Below, in pieces: positions 55,007-63,210 of a DNA stretch of 64,000 nt. Made by a program: the position numbers and the translations under genes. Every line of letters begins with the position of its first letter. Position 1 is the stretch's first letter. The notes under the pieces are model-generated. The model had not been told where the DNA came from and made no database searches. It saw nothing but the letters and a program-made list of their open reading frames with translations. Origin of the DNA: Palleronia abyssalis (GTDB taxonomy: Bacteria; Pseudomonadota; Alphaproteobacteria; Rhodobacterales; Rhodobacteraceae); the NCBI RefSeq assembly GCF_900302445.1, contig NZ_ONZF01000014.1, positions 1 to 64,000 of the forward strand. The letters run 5' to 3'.

Positions 55007-55446
55007 AACTCCGGAAGCTGCCGTTCGTCGGAGGTCCGCTTCGTCCCGCGTTCCGGCCGCTCAGGCGTCACGCGGCGGACGTCAGCTCCGAGCCCATTTT
55101 TCCGATTCTGCATGATGCGCGGATATCTGCTGTCGTGTGCGAGCAAAGCACCTTCGCGAACTGCCCGGATTTTGAACAGGGTTTGTGGCGGCGTCCAATC
55201 GAGTTTGTATGCGTATGTTCCCAAAAAGCAGCGTTTGGGGATACGCTTGCCGTTTCGATTTTTGGGTGTCTGCACCAATGTGCCGGCCCCTCATTGCTTC
55301 CAACAAAGCATCACGCAAGAAAACAGGCGCTGGTGACCGTTGGACGTGGCGCCGAGGGCAAAGGGCGTGGTTTTCTGTCCGCCAGGCACTAACCTATAAT
55401 TGGTGCGGTAAAATGCCGCGTTCGTTTTCCAAGAGATGGGAAGGCC
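55007..55446. other. gene-free right flank of the IS1182 element
   Basis: About 440 bases; no recognisable gene. The last 50 bases carry the leader of the membrane-subunit gene (AAGAGATGGGAAGGCC before the ATG). Confidence 0.4.
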
Positions 55447-55827
55447 ATGTCCACTTCCACAAACAGCTCGATGCCCCAGCGCGCCGGTAAAATCGCCGTA
55501 ATTGTACTCGCCGCAGTTCTAGCCGTGATCGGCGCCATCCTCCTTGGCGGGGGGGCCTATCTCATCATTCTTGGCGGCAGTTGGTACTACGCCCTTGCCG
55601 GAATCGCGTTGATCGCCTCTGGGGTACTCCTGTTCCGCTTCAGCGTGGTCGCGGTCGCGGTCTACACGGCATTGTGGCTGGCGACACTCTTCTGGACGCT
55701 ATGGGAAGTCCAGTTTGATTGGTGGGCGTGGGTGCCGCGCATGGTGGCGCCGAGCGTACTCCTGATTCTCGTTCTTCTTTGCCTGCCGGCGATCACCACA
55801 CGCCGCCCCGCCGCCCGTTCCGTATGA
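55447..55827 (+). CDS. membrane anchor of split PQQ-dependent glucose-type dehydrogenase
   Basis: 126 residues, about four or five helices: IAVIVLAAVLAVIGAILLGG, YLIILGGSWYYALAGIALIA, VVAVAVYTALWLATLFWTLW, APSVLLILVLLCLPAITT. The pattern GGAYLIILGGSWYYALAGIA, then TLFWTLWEVQFDWWAWVPR, is that of the N-terminal membrane domain of Gcd-type enzymes, which carries the ubiquinone site. In the usual enzyme this is fused to the PQQ domain; here the two are separate genes. The stop codon overlaps a possible ATG of the next gene. Confidence 0.85.
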   Translation: MSTSTNSSMPQRAGKIAVIVLAAVLAVIGAILLGGGAYLIILGGSWYYALAGIALIASGVLLFRFSVVAVAVYTALWLATLFWTLWEVQFDWWAWVPRMVAPSVLLILVLLCLPAITTRRPAARSV

Positions 55828-55835
55828 GGTTCCCC

Positions 55836-57929
55836 ATGTCGATCCGTCCAACCCTTCTCCTCGGTGCCGCCGCCATGGCGCTGGTCCCGCTTGCTGCCAT
55901 TGCCCAGTCCGACACGCCGACCGGAGGATCTACCAACCAGAGTCCACTATCTCAGACCCCGCTCGCTGAGGATTCCACGGGTGACGAGACCGCGGGCGCG
56001 AGCCCCGTGACGCAAGCACAGGAGCTGCCCCAGGTCGGCGCCGACTGGCCGTTCTGGGGCGGGGACGCGCAGGCCACGCGCTATTCCCCGCTCGACCAGA
56101 TCACGCCCGAGAACGTGGGCCAGCTGGAACGGGCCTATGTCTACCACACCGGAGACATGCCCGAGGGGACGGCAGAGGGGAAATACTCGCCCGAGATCAC
56201 GCCCCTGAAGGTCGGCGACGACATCCTGACCTGCTCGGCGATGAACATGTTGATCTCCTTCGACGCCGCGACGGGGGAGGAGAACTGGCGCTACGATCCG
56301 GGCGTGCCGAATGATGCCATCCCCTATGGCGCCACGTGCCGGGGCGTCGCGGTCTGGACCGATCCCGAGGCATCGGAGGGCGACACCTGCGCCACCCGCC
56401 TGATCGAGGCCACGCTGGACGCGAAGATCATCTCCCTCGATGCGGCCACCGGCGTTCCATGCGAGGATTTCGGCGAGAACGGCACCATCGATCTGTGGCA
56501 GGACCTGGGCGAGCGGGTGCCGGGCTGGTATGCCGTCACCGCGCCGCCAACCATCGTGCGCGGCGTCATCGTCACCGGCGCACAGGTCAAGGACGGCCAG
56601 GCCGAGGACGCGCCATCGGGCGTCATCCGCGGCTTCGACGCGCGTACGGGCGAACTTGCATGGGCATGGGACATGGGCGCGCCCGAACAGAACCGCGACG
56701 GCCCGCCGGAGGGCGAAGTCTACACCCGCGGCACGCCGAACATGTGGACCACCGCGGTCGCCGACGAGGAACTGGGCTACGTCTACCTGCCCATGGGCAA
56801 CAGCTCGGTGGATTATTACGGCTCGAACCGCTCCGAGGCGGAGAACGAGTTCTCCACCGCGCTCGTGGCCATCGACGCCACGACGGGCGAGGTCGCCTGG
56901 AACTTCCAGACCGTGTATCGCGACGTCTGGGATTACGATCTCGGCTCGCAGCCGACGCTCGTGGATTTTCCGCAGGATGGCGACACCGTTCCCGCGATCA
57001 TCCTGCCCTCCAAGCAGGGCGATATCTATGTCCTCGACCGCGAGACGGGTGAGAGCCTTCATCCTGTGGAGGAGAACCCGGTCCCGACCCGCGGCGAGAT
57101 CGAGCCCGAGTACATTTCGCCGACACAGCCGGCGAGCAGCTACCACCAGATCCGTTTCGAGCCGCTGCAGGAGCGCGACATGTACGGCATGTCGCCCATC
57201 GACCAAATGTTCTGCCGCATCGCGTTCCGCCGCGCCAATTACGAGGGCTTCTTCCAGCCGCCCACGGCCGACGCGCCCTTCATCCAGTATCCGGGCTATA
57301 ACGGTGGCTCCGACTGGGGCTCGGTCGCGGTCGACACGGACCGTGGCATCATCGTGGCCAACTACAACAACATCCCGAACTACAACCGGATGATCCCCCA
57401 GGAGGAGACCGACTGGCCGATCATCACCGACGGCGGCGCCAGCGGCGAGGGCGCGGGCGGGAACGCCCCGCAGGAAGGCGCGCCCTGGTCGATCCGCATC
57501 AACGCCGGCTGGCGCGCGCCTTTCACGGGGATGCCCTGCACGCAGCCGCCCTATGGCGGTATTCGCGCCATCGATCTGGAGACCGGCGAGACGATCTGGG
57601 ACCGCCCCCTCGGCACGGCACGGCGCAACGGCCCCTTCGGCGTGCCCTCGCGCCTGCCGCTGACCATCGGAACGCCCAACAACGGCGGCTCGGTCGTCAC
57701 CGCGGGCGGTCTGATCTTCATCGCCGCGGCCACAGACAATCTAATCCGCGCGATCGATATCGAGACAGGCGAGACCCTCTGGCAGGACGTTCTGCCGGCT
57801 GGCGGACAGGCCAACCCCCTCGCTTTCGAGGCGGATGGACGGCAATTTATAATGATCGCGCCTGGCGGCCACCACTTTATGGGCACCGGCGTCAGCGATG
57901 CCATCATTGCCTACGCTTTGCCCGAATGA
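55836..57929 (+). CDS. PQQ-dependent dehydrogenase, periplasmic catalytic subunit (glucose/quinate/shikimate family)
   Basis: About 697 residues. Signal peptide SIRPTLLLGAAAMALVPLAA with cleavage near AIAQ, then a Pro/Thr-rich linker and an eight-bladed propeller with repeated tryptophan-docking motifs (DAATGEENWRYDPG, DARTGELAWAWDMG, DATTGEVAWNFQT, DLETGETIWDR, DIETGETLWQD). FQTVYRDVWDYDLGSQPTLV holds the catalytic Asp region; the usual His-His before that Asp is Tyr-Arg here. NNGGSVVTAGGLIFIAAATD is a typical PQQ-face loop. Translationally coupled to the membrane subunit. Likely oxidises glucose or another aldose in the periplasm and passes electrons to ubiquinone through the anchor protein. 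Start at 55836 has a GAGG site; the ATG at 55824 is the alternative. Confidence 0.9.
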   Translation: MSIRPTLLLGAAAMALVPLAAIAQSDTPTGGSTNQSPLSQTPLAEDSTGDETAGASPVTQAQELPQVGADWPFWGGDAQATRYSPLDQITPENVGQLERAYVYHTGDMPEGTAEGKYSPEITPLKVGDDILTCSAMNMLISFDAATGEENWRYDPGVPNDAIPYGATCRGVAVWTDPEASEGDTCATRLIEATLDAKIISLDAATGVPCEDFGENGTIDLWQDLGERVPGWYAVTAPPTIVRGVIVTGAQVKDGQAEDAPSGVIRGFDARTGELAWAWDMGAPEQNRDGPPEGEVYTRGTPNMWTTAVADEELGYVYLPMGNSSVDYYGSNRSEAENEFSTALVAIDATTGEVAWNFQTVYRDVWDYDLGSQPTLVDFPQDGDTVPAIILPSKQGDIYVLDRETGESLHPVEENPVPTRGEIEPEYISPTQPASSYHQIRFEPLQERDMYGMSPIDQMFCRIAFRRANYEGFFQPPTADAPFIQYPGYNGGSDWGSVAVDTDRGIIVANYNNIPNYNRMIPQEETDWPIITDGGASGEGAGGNAPQEGAPWSIRINAGWRAPFTGMPCTQPPYGGIRAIDLETGETIWDRPLGTARRNGPFGVPSRLPLTIGTPNNGGSVVTAGGLIFIAAATDNLIRAIDIETGETLWQDVLPAGGQANPLAFEADGRQFIMIAPGGHHFMGTGVSDAIIAYALPE

Positions 57930-58234
57930 AGCAGATCGCTCGCATGGGAGGGTCCGCAACATGCGCAGCCCCAACCGCACCGGGCAAAACTCGCATGATC
58001 GCTCATCTGGCTCGAGGCCGCGGGCCGAAAACAGGTCAAATTGCCGAAAGAGAAACGCAGCGATAGGGCGGCGGCTGGAGTACCTGGAAAAGCACTCTTC
58101 CTTCCGTATCCGGACAGTAAAAGTCTGCTTCGTCCCGAACAGCTGACCTCCGACCATCCGATTTCATGATGTCATGAAGGGCCGCTTCGGGGAAGCTACG
58201 CCGCAGCGAGGCCGAACCTCTCGAAGGTCTGGAG
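57930..58234. other. gene-free stretch after PQQ dehydrogenase
   Basis: About 300 bases with no recognisable gene and no clear terminator. Confidence 0.4.
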
Positions 58235-58297
58235 TGGGCCGTGAGCGACGCCGAACGAGGGGCGACCAGGCGCTTGATCTTGCGTCGCAGCGAAGGT
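58235..58297 (+). repeat. dispersed 63-bp repeat, copy 2
   Basis: Homologous to 51548-51610 (TGGGCCGTGAGCGACGCC at the start, GCAGCGAAGGT at the end). Lies just 16 bases before a mini inverted-repeat element. Confidence 0.7.
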
Positions 58298-58313
58298 GGG
58301 CTTCGAGCCGCCT

Positions 58314-58473
58314 GTGTTGAAAAACTCGGCCGGGTTCAAAAGAGCCAGATTTGCGAGAACGCCCGTTCATTTCAGCGGCCAAAATCATCTGCCATAAGGT
58401 CAGAATTGGCGACCGGCAGAACGGAATTCTGGTCCGAGGCCTGTCCTCACGGGGCGAGAGAGTTTTTCAACAC
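58314..58473. mobile_element. mini inverted-repeat element (MITE-like), 160 bp
   Basis: GTGTTGAAAAACTC (58314-58327) and GAGTTTTTCAACAC (58460-58473) are perfect 14-bp inverted repeats around 132 bases with no coding capacity. The end resembles the tips of the broken IS1182 copy at 46166-47202 (TGTGGAAAAACG). Most likely a deletion derivative of an IS1182-type element, mobilisable in trans. Confidence 0.6.
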
Positions 58474-58683
58474 AATCAGCCCATACTGGCCGAAGCTGCG
58501 GCTTGGTCGAATGGCATGAATGCCGACGATGTCTACATCCGACAGGTGTAGTCAGATGATCACGGTGAGCCCCAAAAATGCCGGCGACGGCAGGGACAGC
58601 TCAAAGGCTGAGGAAGCGAGGGGGGGAGGTAGTGCGTTAGGGTATGGTGGGTGTGAAGCGTGTTCCGAGTTGACACCAGCTCG
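58474..58683. other. gene-free stretch
   Basis: Purine-rich segments (GAGGAAGCGAGGGGGGGAGG) but no gene and no clear terminator for the convergent orphan gene. Confidence 0.35.
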
Positions 58684-59913
58684 CTACAATAATCTCTTTT
58701 CCCTGAATGCCGCGCTGCCTATAAGGGCTTTCGAGACAGCACCTGGTGCCGCTTTCCTGGCCACGTACATTGGCAAGGTTTGTCCCAGATTGATCACTTG
58801 GTCGTATATCTCGAGCCCTCTGTTTATTGTGTCCGCGACCGGCTTGGGCGCTTTAAGCTCGGAGTAATCGAGAAAGTGGGTAATGCACGAGCGTACATAA
58901 TCCCTTTCCTCCTCGGTCGTGCCTTTCTGCAGCCAATCGCTGCTGGGGATATCTTCGGGCCCAATGCCGACAAACTGAGCCATGTAATGTGCAGCAGTCC
59001 CCTTGTTGATCTGGTAGACCGCATTTACTGCAGATGCGCTCGCGTAAAGAAACCGTAGTCTTCTATTTATATAGCTTCGCGCTTCATCGACGGACTTCAC
59101 GACCGCATCCCGGCCAAAAAGCTTCTTATTTGCGGCGAGAAATTCGGAGCGATATCTTAGCAGATCCTGCCATGGCATCTGAGACGATTTGTACAGGTTC
59201 TCAAATAGCTCGAGGCTGTCCTGCAGGCCCTTGAGATATTGATTTTCCTCGTTAGCCGGACTGACTATTTGCTGTTGGATGATGCGTTGGAAGGCTATCT
59301 TATTCGTTTCCAAAACGCTGGACTGGCTCAATGTACCATATGCGGTCATCACGTTATCATCCGTGAGCAATGCATTTGCGCGACAATCTGCACATGTGCG
59401 CAAATTCTTCAAAAACTCGCAGAAGGCGGCGGTCGGATGATCGACATTCATTTTCTTCGCAAACGAAATGACCCTCTCTGGGGAGCCTTTTACCGAGGGG
59501 GCCTGCAAGATGCGCCAGATCTCCTCTTTTGCAGGCCTCCATACTTTATCATTAATATGGGCTCTCTCGAAGTCGTAGCATTCCTCGGTGCTATCGGGAA
59601 TAATCGTTTTACAGTGGTTTGCGTATTCTTCCAGCGTTTTCGCAATTTTTGGGCTGGAGCGCTTTGTAGGCGTATCGAATTTATATGCGTGGTTGAAGTA
59701 TTGGGGTCGGCCCGCAACAATAAAGGGTGCATCATCTTGCGGAGATCTTTTGAAGACTTTATCAGCCCCAAAGTCCAAGATGCCCGCAGTATTTAGCCCC
59801 TCATGCGATGGCGCCCAGATCACTACCTCGTCATAAAGTACTGCGAGGCATTTTAGCCTATTGTAAAAATACTCGGAATTCGCTTCGCAACTAATCCACG
59901 CACGATCCATCAT
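58684..59913 (-). CDS. hypothetical protein, orphan
   Basis: 409 residues, not recognised. The sequence is soluble, without signal peptide or transmembrane segments, mostly helical (LKGLQDSLELFENLYKSSQM; RSYINRRLRFLYASASAVNA). An Asp-rich N-terminus (AWISCEANSEYFYNRLKCLA, VLYDEVVIWAPSHEGLNTAG) and a CxxC (RTCADCRANALL) are the only motifs that stand out. Codon use is visibly more AT-rich than its neighbours, and it is isolated between repeats and a regulator, which suggests horizontal acquisition. A role in defence or metabolism cannot be inferred. The start may be either of two adjacent ATGs (59913, 59910). Confidence 0.75.
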   Translation of the reverse strand: MMDRAWISCEANSEYFYNRLKCLAVLYDEVVIWAPSHEGLNTAGILDFGADKVFKRSPQDDAPFIVAGRPQYFNHAYKFDTPTKRSSPKIAKTLEEYANHCKTIIPDSTEECYDFERAHINDKVWRPAKEEIWRILQAPSVKGSPERVISFAKKMNVDHPTAAFCEFLKNLRTCADCRANALLTDDNVMTAYGTLSQSSVLETNKIAFQRIIQQQIVSPANEENQYLKGLQDSLELFENLYKSSQMPWQDLLRYRSEFLAANKKLFGRDAVVKSVDEARSYINRRLRFLYASASAVNAVYQINKGTAAHYMAQFVGIGPEDIPSSDWLQKGTTEEERDYVRSCITHFLDYSELKAPKPVADTINRGLEIYDQVINLGQTLPMYVARKAAPGAVSKALIGSAAFREKRLL

Positions 59914-60292
59914 GCACCTTCTTTATATGGAACAGGTACTCACTATGTGCAGCGTATGCCAGCTTTTCCCGCATCGCTGTCCGTGCCGCTACCCGGTCAA
60001 AGTCCGTAAAGCGCCGGTAGCTCCCGTGCTCGCGGCGAGGCGAACGCCTGCTCTGTCCCGCAGAGCGTGAGTTCGGGAATGCCTCGATCTCGCGATCGCG
60101 GCGAATGGCCGGTTCGGTGGGCCGCGCCGCGGCATCCAGAGAAGAGGTGAACGGCAGCTGTGGGCCGTCAAGCGCCAGTATGGTGCAGCATCGGGGTTGT
60201 CCTTACGTCACGTCTAAGAACAAACTGCCCGGGGATGGGTCTGAAATGGCATGACCGGGCGCATCAAGTTCTTGACCGGAAGGGACTGCCGC
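59914..60292. other. gene-free stretch with dispersed repeat
   Basis: About 380 bases upstream of the AraC gene. Contains copy 2 of the 39-bp repeat (60119-60157). No other signal recognised. Confidence 0.4.
60119..60157 (+). repeat. dispersed 39-bp repeat, copy 2
   Basis: Homologous to 32319-32357, beginning GGGCCGCGCCGCGGCAT and ending TGAACGGCAG. Confidence 0.6.
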
Positions 60293-61303
60293 ATGTCCGA
60301 TCAGACCATGGCCGCCGGTTTCGCGTCCGCCTTCCTTGATTACGCGGTGGCCGAAGGGGCACCGCGAAGGAGCCTTCTCGAGGCAGCGAGACTGACGGAC
60401 GAGGATCTGGCCGATCAGGACACTCGCATCCCGGTCTCCTCCTATCAGGCACTCATCGCCGCGGGGATCGAGGCGACCGCGGACACCTCGCTGCTGTTGC
60501 GTCACGTGCTGGAGACCCGGCTCGAGACGATGTCGATCGTCGGCCAGATCGTGCATGCCTCCACGTCCTTCCCGCACAGTTTGGGTCAACTGAACCGCTA
60601 TGCGCGCCTCATGGCCGATGTGCCGGTCCCTGGCGGACGGGATCGGTTCACGCTCGAGCGCGACGGGGAGGCGGTCTGGCTGGTGGATCATCGCCCCTGC
60701 GACGGCAGCTGGATGGCGACCGAGACGAGCTTTGCCCGGTTCATCTCGGAATTCCGCCGCTCCGCGCCCGAGCACCCGTTTGAGCAGGCGTTGGAGGTGA
60801 CCTATGCGCCGCCGCCCCATGCCAACCGCTACCCCGAGCTCTTCCGGGTGCCGGTGACGTTTCGCGCGGGGCGAAATGCGCTGCGGATCGATCCGGTCTG
60901 GCTCGATGCGACGTTCGATGGCGGCAAGGAATACGTGTTCGGCATCTTCACGCGCCATGCGGACGCGCTTCTGGACGAGATTGCGACCTGTGACACTTTC
61001 CGCTCCGCCGTTGAGGAGAGAATGCTCGCAGATCTGCACGAGGGCACGCTGTCCATGGACCGCATCGCGCGCGACCTTGGCATGAGTCGACAGACGCTCT
61101 ACCGCCGTTTGAAGGACGAAGGCGTCACCTTTGCACAGGTTCACGACGACCTCAGGCACCGAATGGCGATGGACTACCTGAGCGCCCGCAAGGTCTCGGT
61201 CGGAGAGACAGCTTACCTTCTGGGCTTCTCAGAGGCTTCTGCCTTCGTGCGGGCATTCCGGCGCTGGACCGGGGCAAGCCCGACCGCGTGGCTGGGCAAT
61301 TGA
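60293..61303 (+). CDS. AraC family transcriptional regulator (OruR/ArgR-like sensor domain)
   Basis: 336 residues. The N-terminal arabinose-binding-like domain (residues about 15-190: FASAFLDYAVAEGAPRRSLL; SSYQALIAAGIEATADTSLL) is of the type found in OruR-like regulators. The AraC HTH pair is at the C-terminus: MDRIARDLGMSRQTLYRRLK and VGETAYLLGFSEASAFVRAF, ending RRWTGASPTAWLGN. The start MSDQTMAAGFASAF at 60293 is preferred to the upstream ATG at 60251. It precedes a run of small envelope genes on the same strand and may control them. Confidence 0.88.
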   Translation: MSDQTMAAGFASAFLDYAVAEGAPRRSLLEAARLTDEDLADQDTRIPVSSYQALIAAGIEATADTSLLLRHVLETRLETMSIVGQIVHASTSFPHSLGQLNRYARLMADVPVPGGRDRFTLERDGEAVWLVDHRPCDGSWMATETSFARFISEFRRSAPEHPFEQALEVTYAPPPHANRYPELFRVPVTFRAGRNALRIDPVWLDATFDGGKEYVFGIFTRHADALLDEIATCDTFRSAVEERMLADLHEGTLSMDRIARDLGMSRQTLYRRLKDEGVTFAQVHDDLRHRMAMDYLSARKVSVGETAYLLGFSEASAFVRAFRRWTGASPTAWLGN

Positions 61304-61402
61304 TGCCCAAGGTCAATCCGCTGATCCCTGCGGTCATGCCGTCACCTGGCACGGACGGGTAGGTCCTCCCTCGACACGATAGATAGTCGAAGGAAACACG
61401 AC

Positions 61403-61768
61403 ATGAAACCGATGCTGATCGCCCCTGTGGCGCTGACCGCCCTGCTCGGGGCCTGCGCCGACATGGGCGCGAATGTGGACCCGATCCTGGACGGCCAACC
61501 AACCGCGCAGTTCCAGAGCGAACTCTCCGCCTGCCGCAGCCTCGCGCGCAACCAGTCGCAACTGGATCATGAGACGATGGCCGCGGCCGCCATGGGCGCC
61601 GGGATCGGCGGCATTCTGGGCAAGGTGGACGATGAGGGCAATGCGCTTGGCGGCGCCGCGATCGGTGCGTTGGCGGGCGCTGCCGCCGGCGCGTCCGAAG
61701 CCAGCGACACCCGCGAGACCATCGTGCTGAACTGCCTGCGCGGCCGCGGCCACGCGGTCGTGAACTAA
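61403..61768 (+). CDS. small glycine-zipper lipoprotein
   Basis: 121 residues. A lipobox LLGAC follows MKPMLIAPVALTA, so the mature protein begins at the Cys and is probably anchored to the outer membrane. The later part is a glycine-zipper (AAAAMGAGIGGILGKVDDEG, GAAIGALAGAAAGASEASD), as in SlyB-like or YmgG-like proteins, ending CLRGRGHAVVN. Preceded by AGGAAACACG. Function of these small lipoproteins in envelope homeostasis is not well defined. Confidence 0.78.
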   Translation: MKPMLIAPVALTALLGACADMGANVDPILDGQPTAQFQSELSACRSLARNQSQLDHETMAAAAMGAGIGGILGKVDDEGNALGGAAIGALAGAAAGASEASDTRETIVLNCLRGRGHAVVN

Positions 61769-61779
61769 GGGAGGGCGCA

Positions 61780-61959
61780 ATGCACGACATCCACCCCCGC
61801 ATGACCGGCTTTCACCACCTCCTGACCGGAGGCCTGCGCCAGCCAGCATGGCCTTGCACCTATCCGCCCCGGCATCTCTGGGGCGATATTGGCCTGGCGG
61901 AGGGACAGGCGCCCGCGCCGCGGCGCTCCCTTCCAGCGCGCCTCTTTCGGTTCTGGTGA
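61780..61959 (+). CDS. small basic protein, DUF1127-like
   Basis: A 59-residue frame beginning MHDIHPRMTGFHHLLTGG and ending RRSLPARLFRFW, preceded by GGGAGGGCGCA. HLWGDIGLAEGQAP contains the D-I-G-L motif seen in DUF1127 proteins but the match is weak. Its stop overlaps the start of the next gene by one base (TGATG), so it is translated with it. Confidence 0.5.
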   Translation: MHDIHPRMTGFHHLLTGGLRQPAWPCTYPPRHLWGDIGLAEGQAPAPRRSLPARLFRFW

Positions 61960-62327
61960 TGACCCAGACCCTCGCCTTAGCCTACGCCGGGCTGGCCGCG
62001 TTGCCGGTGCTGATGCACCTGGCCATTGCCGCGGGCGCCCCGCTCGGCCGGCTGACGGTCGGCGGCCGCTTTCCCGGCGGTCTGCCGCCCGCCTGGCGGG
62101 CGCTGGCGCTGGTCCAGGCCGCGTTGCTCGCAACCATGGCCGGGGCGGTGCTCGCCCGGGCCGGCCTCGGCGCCCTGCCGTTGGCGTCGCTGTTCTGGCC
62201 CGCCCTCGCGCTGACGCTGCTGTCGCTCGCCGCCAACGCCGCGAGCCCCTCGCGCCCGGAGCGCCTGCTCTGGACGCCCGTCCTCGCCCTCATGGCCGCC
62301 GCCGCGCTTGGCGTCGGTCTTTCCTGA
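61959..62327 (+). CDS. small inner-membrane protein
   Basis: 122 residues with about four hydrophobic segments: LALAYAGLAALPVLMHLAI, ALALVQAALLATMAGAVLA, GALPLASLFWPALALTLLSL and LLWTPVLALMAAAALGVGLS. No recognised family. Coupled to the upstream small frame by the TGATG overlap, and followed 16 bases later by the NAD(P)-binding protein gene. Confidence 0.65.
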   Translation: MTQTLALAYAGLAALPVLMHLAIAAGAPLGRLTVGGRFPGGLPPAWRALALVQAALLATMAGAVLARAGLGALPLASLFWPALALTLLSLAANAASPSRPERLLWTPVLALMAAAALGVGLS

Positions 62328-62343
62328 ACACCGGAGACGATCC

Positions 62344-63210
62344 ATGAACGTTCTCGTTGCCGGCGCAACCGGTTATCTCGGGCGCTTTCTCTGCGCCGAA
62401 TACACGCGGCGCGGGCACCACGTCACCGCTTTGGTCCGCGAAACTGCCCGGGCCGAGGCCCTGGCCGATCTGTCGATCGAGGCCGAGGCCACCCGGCCCG
62501 ACACGCTCAAGGGGATCATGAATGGCATGGACCTCGTCGTCTCATCGCTTGGCATCACCCGTCAAGCCGATGGGCTTGGCTACCGGGAGGTCGACTTCCA
62601 GGCCAACCTCAACCTGTTGCGCGAGGCCGAGGCGGCGGGCGTCAAGCGCTTTGCCTACGTCCACGTCTTGAACGCCGATGCCATGTCGGGCGTGCCGCTC
62701 GTCGATGCCAAGACCGCCTTCGTGGACGCGCTCCAGGCCTCCGACATGGCCGCCACGGTGATCGCGCCCACCGGCTACTTCTCGGACATGGGCGAGATCC
62801 TGGCGATGGCGCGTAAGGGTCGCGTCTGGCTGTTCGGGGACGGGGCGCAGCGCCTCAATCCCATTCATGGCGGCGACCTGGCGGTTGCCGTCGCCGACGC
62901 GACGGACGCAGAGCGGGGCTGGGCAGAGATCGGCGGCCCCGACGTGATGAGCCAGGACGAGATCGCCCGCGCCGCCTTCGCCGCAATCGGGACCACGCCG
63001 CGCATCACCCACCTGCCGGACGCTCTGCGCCGTGCCGCGCTCACCGTCCTGCCTGTCCTGCCGCGGCGCCTCAGCGGCCCGGCACGCTTTTTCCTAACTG
63101 CGCTCGGGCTCGACATGGTCGCGCCCCGCTTCGGCACGCGGCACCTCGCCGATCACTTCGCAACCCTCGCCGCCGAGGCGGCCCACCAACCTCCAGAAGC
63201 AAGAAAATGA
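62344..63210 (+). CDS. NAD(P)-binding SDR-type protein (atypical, NmrA-like)
   Basis: 288 residues. The Rossmann motif MNVLVAGATGYLGRFLCAEY (GATGYLG) with VTALVRETARAEAL suits NADP binding. LVVSSLGITRQADGLGYREV and VIAPTGYFSDMGEILAMARK fit the extended/atypical SDR group that includes Ycf39 and NmrA-like proteins. No Tyr-x-x-x-Lys triad is apparent, so it may bind rather than catalyse. It overlaps the next gene by 4 bases. Confidence 0.82.
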   Translation: MNVLVAGATGYLGRFLCAEYTRRGHHVTALVRETARAEALADLSIEAEATRPDTLKGIMNGMDLVVSSLGITRQADGLGYREVDFQANLNLLREAEAAGVKRFAYVHVLNADAMSGVPLVDAKTAFVDALQASDMAATVIAPTGYFSDMGEILAMARKGRVWLFGDGAQRLNPIHGGDLAVAVADATDAERGWAEIGGPDVMSQDEIARAAFAAIGTTPRITHLPDALRRAALTVLPVLPRRLSGPARFFLTALGLDMVAPRFGTRHLADHFATLAAEAAHQPPEARK

